Made by a program: the position numbers and the translations under genes. A stretch of 18,184 nt of DNA. It comes from RBG-13-43-22 sp040755035. GTDB lineage: Bacteria; Desulfobacterota; RBG-13-43-22. The number at the start of each line of letters is the position of its first letter. Within the stretch, counting starts at the first letter, position 1. Shown here one piece after another: positions 1-6,012 of the stretch. The notes under the pieces were generated by a model. That model saw only the letters and a list, made by a program, of their open reading frames with translations, did no database searches and was not told where the DNA came from. Location: the NCBI GenBank assembly GCA_040755035.1, contig JBFMBU010000233.1:1-18184 (forward strand). The letters are read 5' to 3'.

Positions 1-534
1 GAAAATACCATCAACTCTATAAAAAGCGGGAACAATCTGACCCTGGCCACCCAGGATGCCTTTAAGAAAAATGTTGAAGTCTCCGGGAAAATCAGCAGGT
101 TGATCGATGAAATCGCCGCTGCCAGCCAAGAACAGGCCCAGGGGATTTCCTTGGTCGGTAAGGCCATCAATGAAATGGATCAGGTGACCCAAAGAAATAC
201 AGCCAAAGCCCAGGAATCAGCTTCAGCGGCAGCGGAAATGAATTCCCAAGCCGACCGCCTGCGGGGTTATGTCCATGAACTGGCTTCGGTATTGAACGGA
301 CAAAACAATGGCTACAATTCCCCTTCTCCATCCCTTAATCCTTTAATAGGGATCGGAAAACAGATAACCGATATTGCCCGTTCTAAACTCTCTGCCTCAA
401 AGGCCGTTGGCATAGCCAAAGAATTCCCGGCCCAGAAATCACCACGGTCTGTAGAAACTTCAGCCCTTCGCAAATCGAAAGAGGTTAAGCCTTCCCAAGT
501 CATCCCCCTGGAGGGAGATTTTTCGGAATTTTGA
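1..534 (+). CDS. Methyl-accepting chemotaxis protein, C-terminal part (5' end outside window)
   Basis: The reading frame is open from base 1 to a TGA at 532-534, giving the last 177 residues of a chemoreceptor. What is visible is the descending arm of the cytoplasmic coiled coil: a run with IDEIAAASQEQAQGI, the classic helix after the hairpin tip, then heptad-rich sequence with QESASAAAEMNSQADRL, a methylation-helix style segment. After this comes a low-complexity linker of roughly 85 residues and a tail ending VIPLEGDFSEF. In known MCPs this part carries adaptation sites, and a short C-terminal peptide may tether CheR/CheB. The hairpin tip, HAMP and sensor regions lie upstream of the window, so the ligand cannot be guessed. 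It is a paralogue of the complete receptor at 2028-4400, with near-identical segments such as AASQEQAQGI. The family call is sure; the sensory role is unknown. Confidence 0.93.
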   Translation, partial: ENTINSIKSGNNLTLATQDAFKKNVEVSGKISRLIDEIAAASQEQAQGISLVGKAINEMDQVTQRNTAKAQESASAAAEMNSQADRLRGYVHELASVLNGQNNGYNSPSPSLNPLIGIGKQITDIARSKLSASKAVGIAKEFPAQKSPRSVETSALRKSKEVKPSQVIPLEGDFSEF

Positions 535-580
535 AAAAACTGGAAATTCAAGCACTTTTTCTACAGACTCTGACAGATAA

Positions 581-607
581 CAGGAAAAGGGGAGCCCCCT
601 TTTCCTG
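581..607 (+). terminator. Perfect 12-bp hairpin after the MCP gene
   Basis: CAGGAAAAGGGG (581-592) pairs perfectly with CCCCTTTTCCTG (596-607) around a 3-base loop, 47 bases after the MCP stop. No long T-run follows on either strand, so it is not a textbook intrinsic terminator. Its strength and its place at a 3' end, also just beyond the end of the minus-strand remnant at 625, suggest transcription termination or 3'-end protection. Confidence 0.5.
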
Positions 608-624
608 AAAACCCATCCTGAAAA

Positions 625-873
625 TTATTTATATTTTTTCCCTAAAACGGATTTTTCCAATTTCGCATCCTTTGTCTCTGAAGAAGGTCGGCTCAATTCC
701 CCCGATTCGGATGGCATCGTAATTCCTGAACTGCTGAAGTATATATCATCAATAAACCAGTTGCGGTTATTAGTGGCCTCGGTTGTCGCCCTGAATCGCA
801 AGTTTACGGTTTGGCCGCTATAGGCATTTTGATGAAATTTCGAATCCTTTCTCCAAAATCCTTTCTGTTTCTC
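625..873 (-). pseudogene. Orphan C-terminal remnant of a secreted beta-sandwich (MAM / choice-of-anchor-J-like) protein
   Basis: On the minus strand an open frame of 82 sense codons runs from an in-frame TAG (874-876) to a TAA (625-627), with no plausible start codon before the middle. It contains SGQTVNLRFRATTEATNNR followed by NWFIDDIYF. This pattern, G-Q-T-V-x-L-R-F-R-x-T-T then W-F-I-D-D-I, is typical of the last strands of extracellular jelly-roll domains found in MAM, 'choice-of-anchor J' and immune-inhibitor-A-type proteins. After it comes a polar Ser/Glu/Lys tail. With its upstream part missing and a stop in frame, it reads as the decayed 3' end of a larger secreted protein gene. The domain resemblance is pattern recognition, not a search. 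It could also be a random open frame, but the motif match makes that unlikely. Confidence 0.55.
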
Positions 874-995
874 CTATGGTTTCTCATGACAGGTCCTCCA
901 TGTTTGAACGGTTAACATCAGAGGGAGTTCGGGAATTATGAAAGCTTATTCCATTTTCCTTGTCAATTATTAATTATATTTTTTGAATATTTTTC

Positions 996-1024
996 TTGAC
1001 TGCTATGGCGATATTTACAATGAT
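996..1024 (+). promoter_or_regulatory. Possible sigma-70 promoter for the dehydrogenase gene
   Basis: TTGACT (996-1001) matches five of six bases of the -35 consensus. With a 17-base spacer it is followed by AATGAT (1019-1024), four of six for the -10. TACAAT (1016-1021) is a better -10 but only 14 bases away. The region is AT-rich and lies 79 bases before the start codon. This is a candidate only. Confidence 0.35.
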
Positions 1025-1102
1025 AATTCCGGTCGTTTTCTCTGAAACCGTTGTCGACCGAACAGGTTGGACAACAGAAAAAATTAAAAAGGAGGGCATC
1101 CT

Positions 1103-1876
1103 ATGAAACTTCAAGACATTAAATGCATCGGAATCTTAGGCGCCGGAGTAATGGGCGGGGGAATCGCTCAATCGGCTATCCTGGCCGGGTACAAAGTGAT
1201 TGTCCGTGATCTGAAAGATGAAATTTTGGAAAAAGCCAGAAACACCATTATTGACGGCCGATTTGGAATTAAAGGGGCTGTGGAGAAGGGCAAAACCAGC
1301 CAGGCCGAAATGGACAAGGCCCTGGCCCTTTTGAATTTTACCACCAAGGTGGAAGATTTAAAGGATTGCGACCTGATTATCGAGGCCATAGGCGGCGGGG
1401 CCGACGGTGCGATAGAAAATAAAGACATGAAACTGGCGGTGTTTAAAGAGCTGGATGCCATTTTGAAAAAAGAAGCGGTTATCGCCAGCAACACCTCCAA
1501 GTACACCATCGCCGACCTGGCCGCCGTAACCGATCGGAAGGACCGCTTTATCGGTATGCACCTCTTCAGCCCGGCCAACATCATGAAACTGGTGGAAGTG
1601 ATTTATACCCAGGAAGTACCTGAGGATCTAATTGTTCTCATTGAGGAGTTGAGCAGAAGCTGGGGGAAAACCCCGGTCCGGGTGAAGGATGTACCGGGCG
1701 ATACGGGATTTATCGGCAACCGGGTTATGGGGGCGGCTCGAAGAGAAGCCATGAAAATCGTCGAAGAGGGAATCGCCACCGCTGAAGACGTCAATACGGC
1801 CATGGAATTGGGATTTCGGTGGCCGGCCGGCCCTTTGCCGGCCAAAAGACCCGGGGCCAGAAGCGGCTGGCAATAA
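1103..1876 (+). CDS. 3-hydroxyacyl-CoA (3-hydroxybutyryl-CoA) dehydrogenase, C-terminally truncated
   Basis: 257 residues starting at an ATG preceded by a good Shine-Dalgarno (GGAGGG, 1091-1096). The family oxidises L-3-hydroxyacyl-CoA to 3-ketoacyl-CoA with NAD+ in beta-oxidation or butyrate metabolism, in the cytoplasm. Visible are the Rossmann fold GILGAGVMG (residues 10-18), the DLIIEAI strand (90-96), SNTSKYTIADLA (129-140), the catalytic-His motif GMHLFSPANIMKLVEV (151-166), and the start of the helical 3HCDH domain, PGDTGFIGNRVMGAARREAM (198-217). It also has an unusual GGGADGAIENKD insert near residue 97. Homology stops at ELGFRWPAGPL (residue 245). The last 12 residues, PAKRPGARSGWQ, do not resemble the expected continuation, so about half of the C-terminal dimerisation/substrate domain is missing. 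The other two frames downstream do not restore it by my reading, so this is a truncation or rearrangement, not a simple frameshift. It may be a pseudogene. Confidence 0.85.
   Translation: MKLQDIKCIGILGAGVMGGGIAQSAILAGYKVIVRDLKDEILEKARNTIIDGRFGIKGAVEKGKTSQAEMDKALALLNFTTKVEDLKDCDLIIEAIGGGADGAIENKDMKLAVFKELDAILKKEAVIASNTSKYTIADLAAVTDRKDRFIGMHLFSPANIMKLVEVIYTQEVPEDLIVLIEELSRSWGKTPVRVKDVPGDTGFIGNRVMGAARREAMKIVEEGIATAEDVNTAMELGFRWPAGPLPAKRPGARSGWQ
1825..1843. repeat. GC-rich perfect hairpin where dehydrogenase homology ends
   Basis: GGCCGGC (1825-1831) and GCCGGCC (1837-1843) form a perfect 7-bp stem with a 5-base loop. It sits where the dehydrogenase sequence stops matching its family. GGCC repeats also extend to 1821. 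Such palindromes are prone to deletion and to assembly or polymerase errors. Confidence 0.5.
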
Positions 1877-1970
1877 AAAAAAGCGAGATTCGGGCCGTTC
1901 CGTTATACAGGCCACTGGAAGGTATTGGTTGGAATTGATCTTTCCGGATGGAAACGAGTAATAATAATTT

Positions 1971-2005
1971 GGGGTAAAAAGGGGGTTTTTTCCCCTTTTT
2001 CCCCC
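1971..2005. terminator. Bidirectional terminator candidate between convergent genes
   Basis: A G/A-rich arm (1971-1985) faces a C/T-rich arm (1992-2005) around a loop of six Ts. GGGG, A5 and GGGG pair with CCCC, T5 and CCCC, with one bulged T. It lies between the plus-strand dehydrogenase (ends 1876) and the minus-strand chemoreceptor (ends 2028), as expected for a shared terminator. Uridine runs lie in the loop and stem, not as a clean 3' tail. Confidence 0.5.
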
Positions 2006-2027
2006 GGCCCCGCAAGAAATATAAAGG

Positions 2028-4400
2028 TCAATACTCCGGAAGCGGTTCTTTTTTCATTTCAATAAAACCCACAGCCCCAGCCTCCTTCATAGGGATTTCG
2101 GCCAATGCCATTTCCTGCTGACGGGCAACCCTCTTCCCGACCAAAGAGGCCAGTTGTCCCACAAATCCCTTTAAGTGTTCGGCTTGGGCGCTCATTTCCT
2201 CCGAAGCCGAAGCCGATTCTTCGGCATTGGCCGCATTCCTTTGAACGATTTTTTCCATTTCACAAACGGCCCGGTTGATTTGTTCTATGCCCTGGGCCTG
2301 TTCCTGTGAAGCGGCCTGGATTTCGCCTACGATTTCCCCGACCTTGCGTGCTCCACTGGAAACCTTGGAAAAAGCCGAATTGGTTTTTTCCACAACATCC
2401 GATCCGACTTTTATTTTAGTGACGGTCTTTTCTATAAGATCGGTCGTATTCCGGGCGGCATCCGCCGCCCGCAGGGCTAAATTTCTGACCTCGTCGGCCA
2501 CGGTAGCGAATCCAGCACCGGCTTCCCCGGCGCGAGCCGCCTCTACTGCGGCATTCAGAGCCAAGAGGTTGGTCTGAAAGGCTATTTCGTCGATGGTTTT
2601 GATGATCTTGGCCGTTTCTTGGCTGGCCTGGGAGATCTCTTTCATGGATTCGTTCAGTTCATTCATGGAGTGGTTGGCTTCCTCCACCACCCTGAAGGTA
2701 TCGATCATCAGGCTGTTGGCTTGATCGGCGTTTTCGGCGTTATGCTTGGTCATGGATGACATCTCCTCCATGGACGAGGAGGTTTCCTCTATTCCGGCAG
2801 CCTGTTCCGAAGTCCCCTCCGCCAGAGATTGACTGGAAGAAGATACCTGCGCCGAAGCCGAAGCGACCTGGTCCGAACTATCCAAAAGACCGGCCACGAC
2901 CTGGTTTATGGGACGGGTAATTGACCGGGTATTGAAAATGGCCATGAGTAAGGTAACCAGGATGATCAAACCTCCGACCAGGGAAATGATCCGGATGGTC
3001 CTTTTCGAGGAATGGTTGACGAAAGCCACCACGGTTTCCTGATTGGCCCCGGCCTGCGACACTTCCTTCTGACTTTCTTTTAAATGGGCGGCGGTAATAT
3101 CCCGCATTTTTGTATTCAAGGTCTCCAGCTCTTCGCTGTTCTTTATGGAAACTTGGATTTTCTCCGAAACGCCTCCTGCAGCGGAAAAGGTATTTCTCAC
3201 CGAAGAAAGGGCCGAGAGAAAGCTGCTGACTAATTTAAACTCTTCACTGCTTTTCATTTTAGAAGTGGAGGATTGCAGTTTTTGTCCTCCCTGCCAGGCC
3301 TGCTGAAAAAGGCTTTCCACCATCGAGGCATATCCTTTGAATTCATTCATGGTCTTTGAATAAATGCAGTTATTGATGGCGGTTACCAAAGAGGCGCTCA
3401 AAAGAGACAACCCGGAAGCCAAAGAGAGGACCTGATTGTTCTTGCCGAAGGATTCCATATTTCCGGCCATGGTTAGGGTGTCGTTTTTTACCGTGTTGGA
3501 AGCGGCGATCAAGGCCTTGTCGATAGTAGGAATTAAATAGGACAAATCATATTCAGACTCTTTAATCATGGATTCAATCTTTTCCCCCATGGACGGATCT
3601 TCATCATTGATATAGCGCAACTGCAAAAAAATAATCCCGTTAGTGGCTGTCATTTTTTCCTGTAAGACGGCTAATTTTGCATTGATTTCCTGTACGGTTT
3701 TATCCAGGCCTTTAACATTTTTTACGACCGTGGTGAGGTTCTTTATGGTTCCCAGGACATTGTCCTTGAGCCCGACCACGGTCCGGCGGTCGTTACTGGA
3801 GGAGATCCTGGACAAGGAAAAATTCAGGTCCTTCAATCCGTTTCGGACCAGACTCAGATTGTTCAAATGCTGGTTTCCCCCCATGAGGGTATCCACCCCG
3901 CTGATCATGGACCCGGAATTCTTCTGTTGTAGACTCTTGACAAAGACATCCAGGCGCTTGGCTACATCCGATAGACGTTCCTGGATGGATTTGGCAGCCG
4001 TAAAAACCTCCTGCTGGGCCTTTATTTTACGCTCCGTGATGTCCGTGACGCCTCGGGTGATTTCCGGGATGGTTTTATCCTCTATTCTCCCCTCCCCTTT
4101 TAACTGGGCCATTTCATCGGAAGCTTTAGAAACCGCTGTTAATGATACGGAAACCAGGGCTGCGGTTTTTTTAAAATCTTCCAGGTTGGCTGAGGTTGAG
4201 AGATTGACCAGGTTGGCGGAATGGGCCTGGAGTTCCCGCTGCTGGTTCAAGGCTTTTAATTGGTATGGCGTTGTTTTTTTGGTCAGGATCCCGATATTCT
4301 GATCAACCATTCGAGCGCTGCTCAGGGCCGTAACCACAATAACCGCTATGGCCGCTAAAACAACGCCGGCATTGATGGCAAGTTTGCTTCTGATGGTCAT
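2028..4400 (-). CDS. Methyl-accepting chemotaxis protein, full length, large periplasmic domain
   Basis: 790 residues. It has an N-terminal membrane segment (about 8-28) and a large, mostly helical periplasmic region (about 30-465) rich in KxxE/Ser heptads with no domain I recognise. A second membrane segment (about 470-491) is followed by a short HAMP element with SITRPINQ, then the cytoplasmic coiled coil (510-750). The hairpin tip is canonical: DEIAFQTNLLALNAAVEAA (604-622), then GFATVADEVRNLA (630-642). It should signal to CheA/CheW and be methylated on Glu/Gln of the flanking helices; no CheR pentapeptide is visible at the C-terminus (KKEPLPEY). A strong Shine-Dalgarno (AAGGAGG, 4410-4416 on the complement) precedes the ATG. 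The gene starts 22 bases after the stop of the binding protein and is probably cotranscribed with it, suggesting that the loaded binding protein is its ligand. The family call is certain; the ligand is inferred. Confidence 0.95.
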   Translation of the reverse strand: MTIRSKLAINAGVVLAAIAVIVVTALSSARMVDQNIGILTKKTTPYQLKALNQQRELQAHSANLVNLSTSANLEDFKKTAALVSVSLTAVSKASDEMAQLKGEGRIEDKTIPEITRGVTDITERKIKAQQEVFTAAKSIQERLSDVAKRLDVFVKSLQQKNSGSMISGVDTLMGGNQHLNNLSLVRNGLKDLNFSLSRISSSNDRRTVVGLKDNVLGTIKNLTTVVKNVKGLDKTVQEINAKLAVLQEKMTATNGIIFLQLRYINDEDPSMGEKIESMIKESEYDLSYLIPTIDKALIAASNTVKNDTLTMAGNMESFGKNNQVLSLASGLSLLSASLVTAINNCIYSKTMNEFKGYASMVESLFQQAWQGGQKLQSSTSKMKSSEEFKLVSSFLSALSSVRNTFSAAGGVSEKIQVSIKNSEELETLNTKMRDITAAHLKESQKEVSQAGANQETVVAFVNHSSKRTIRIISLVGGLIILVTLLMAIFNTRSITRPINQVVAGLLDSSDQVASASAQVSSSSQSLAEGTSEQAAGIEETSSSMEEMSSMTKHNAENADQANSLMIDTFRVVEEANHSMNELNESMKEISQASQETAKIIKTIDEIAFQTNLLALNAAVEAARAGEAGAGFATVADEVRNLALRAADAARNTTDLIEKTVTKIKVGSDVVEKTNSAFSKVSSGARKVGEIVGEIQAASQEQAQGIEQINRAVCEMEKIVQRNAANAEESASASEEMSAQAEHLKGFVGQLASLVGKRVARQQEMALAEIPMKEAGAVGFIEMKKEPLPEY

Positions 4401-4421
4401 CTTAATATTCCTCCTTATGGA

Positions 4422-5822
4422 TTATTCCTCCAGCGCCGGTGCTGCGCTGACCGCCGTCCTGGATGCCTCCCATTCTTCTTTGGTGATGGCGGCTTCCTCA
4501 CCTTTCATCTGGTTGATGACTTCATAATAATCCGCCTGATACTTATCTTTTTTTACCTCTTCCGCCTTTTTACCCCTTACGGCAAAAATCGTTTGCAGGG
4601 ACTGATGATCGAACCCCCTCCACTGCTGTTCATCTTTTAGCCCTAGATACTTATAATCCTCCAGGGCTTTTATCACCGGCAGGGTATCAAAGGTCTTGGC
4701 CCTTTCCACGGCTTCCCGGTACTGGTGGAGAATGACATAAGCCGAGGCAGCGGCCGATGAAGGATAGCGTTTATATTTTTCGTCGTATTTTTTTACGAAG
4801 GCCATTCCTTTCTCATGTTTTCCTTCAAAAGGCAGCTTCCAGTACCAGGGGGTGGTGCTGAGCACCCCTTCCATGGCCTCGGGTCCGGCCCCCTCAGCCA
4901 TATCGATGGTCATTACCGGGACAACGATCTGCATTTTGTTTTTCAAACCCATTTCTTGGGCTTGTTTTAAAGCGATTTCCAGATCCCGGCCGAAAAGAAT
5001 TACTACCAGGACCCCGGTATTCAGTTCTTGAGCCAAATTCAAAACGCTTTTATAGTCATCCGCCCCCAGTTTGGTGAGAAAACCCCTGTGGTCATGTTTT
5101 TCCGTCGTTTCGGTGTATTTTCGGAAGATATCTTCCGTGGTCCAACCCCAATTATAATCCACCGTGACATAGAAATAGTTTTTATCGGAGAAATTATTCT
5201 TCAGATGATCGGCCAAAACCTTCACCGCCATGCGGGAATCGGGACTTTCTCTAAAAATATATTTATGCCCCTCTTCGGTGGTCAGATCTGTAGAATAAGC
5301 TGTGGTGGCAAAGAACAATTTTTCATTCAGCTTGGCGACCTTACCCAGGGCCAGAGATACGGCGCAGGACACCCCTCCAAAGATCATCGCCGCCCCCTCT
5401 TTTTCGAAAAGTTCGGCCGCGTTTTCTTTGGCGATCCGGGGATTGCTTTTGCTGTTTCGATGTAACATTTTTATCTGTTTCCCCAGGATCCCTCCACTTT
5501 CATTGATTTCCTCTACCGCCATCTCCGCTCCCCGCATCTGTTCCATCCCCTGTTTGCTGTAGGGACCGAGTTCCGGGGAATTCAAGCCGATAATCACTTC
5601 GGAAGCCGATTGGCTTGGCGAAGGGTTAGTTGGATGAGGGGGGCTTACTTTTTCCTGTTCGGGAAGCGCGGAATTCACCGGAGATTGAGCCGGCTGGGCC
5701 CCTGAGGTCTGAGCAGGCTGATTTTCCGCAGCCTCAAGGGGAAAAACCAGAGAAAAAACTACCAAAAACAAAAATCCCAACAGCGAATAATTCCATAACC
5801 ACCTATTTTTATTGCCAATCAT
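4422..5822 (-). CDS. Periplasmic branched-chain amino acid-type (LivK-like) solute-binding protein
   Basis: 466 residues. The N-terminus is a Sec signal peptide: KNR near residue 5, a hydrophobic core at 13-27, and likely cleavage near AEA/AAEN at 30-33. No lipobox Cys is seen, so the product should be soluble and periplasmic. A Pro/Ser/Gln-rich linker (33-74) precedes a type I periplasmic binding fold of the Peripla_BP_6 family: IIGLNSPELGPYSKQG (77-92), AVEEINESGGILGKQI (102-117), AAMIFGGVSCAVSLALG (144-160), FFATTAYSTDL (170-180). The family binds branched-chain amino acids, amides, urea or related small solutes. No LivHMGF transporter genes adjoin it; its only partner is the chemoreceptor downstream, which suggests a sensing role. 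The start is supported by AGGAGGT (5829-5835 on the complement), six bases from the ATG. The specific ligand cannot be told. Confidence 0.9.
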   Translation of the reverse strand: MIGNKNRWLWNYSLLGFLFLVVFSLVFPLEAAENQPAQTSGAQPAQSPVNSALPEQEKVSPPHPTNPSPSQSASEVIIGLNSPELGPYSKQGMEQMRGAEMAVEEINESGGILGKQIKMLHRNSKSNPRIAKENAAELFEKEGAAMIFGGVSCAVSLALGKVAKLNEKLFFATTAYSTDLTTEEGHKYIFRESPDSRMAVKVLADHLKNNFSDKNYFYVTVDYNWGWTTEDIFRKYTETTEKHDHRGFLTKLGADDYKSVLNLAQELNTGVLVVILFGRDLEIALKQAQEMGLKNKMQIVVPVMTIDMAEGAGPEAMEGVLSTTPWYWKLPFEGKHEKGMAFVKKYDEKYKRYPSSAAASAYVILHQYREAVERAKTFDTLPVIKALEDYKYLGLKDEQQWRGFDHQSLQTIFAVRGKKAEEVKKDKYQADYYEVINQMKGEEAAITKEEWEASRTAVSAAPALEE

Positions 5823-5881
5823 AGGAATACCTCCTAATCAATGGAAGGGAAAACCGAAGCCCCCTTCTTGGATACTATGGA

Positions 5882-5910
5882 TTATTCGGAATTTTTCTTA
5901 ATAAACTTTA
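5882..5910 (-). promoter_or_regulatory. FliA (sigma-28)-like promoter candidate for the binding protein/MCP pair
   Basis: Read on the minus strand, TAAAGTTT (complement of 5903-5910) is an exact copy of the enterobacterial sigma-28 -35 element. It is followed after 13 bases by CCGAATAA (complement of 5882-5889), close to the tail of GCCGATAA. The consensus spacer is 11 bases, so the fit is imperfect. AATAAT within the -10 could also serve sigma-70, but no good TTGACA stands at 16-18 bases. It lies about 60 bases before the binding-protein start. Control by the flagellar sigma factor would suit a chemoreceptor operon. Confidence 0.45.
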
Positions 5911-5994
5911 ATTTTTGAAAAAAAGGAAGATAGGAGAAAAAGGCTAAACGGGAAAGAACGGAAAAGGCCGCCGGGAAAAAGGAGGTACCGTCAA

Positions 5995-6012
5995 TTTTCC
6001 TTAAAAGGAAAA
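5995..6012 (-). terminator. Palindrome at the glyS stop, weak terminator candidate
   Basis: TTTTCCTT (5995-6002) and AAGGAAAA (6005-6012) form a perfect dyad spanning the glyS stop codon. With a realistic loop the stem is 6 bp and mostly A-T. No T-run follows on the minus strand. It could weakly mark the end of the glyS transcript. Confidence 0.25.

Noticed and set aside
813..887. Tiny minus-strand frame with a good GGAGG site (starts at 887)
   Set aside because: Only about 24 codons, very basic, overlapping the beta-sandwich remnant in another frame; probably chance.
3643..4302. 219-codon plus-strand frame inside the chemoreceptor gene
   Set aside because: It is antisense to a clearly coding, continuous 790-codon MCP and shows no motif of its own.
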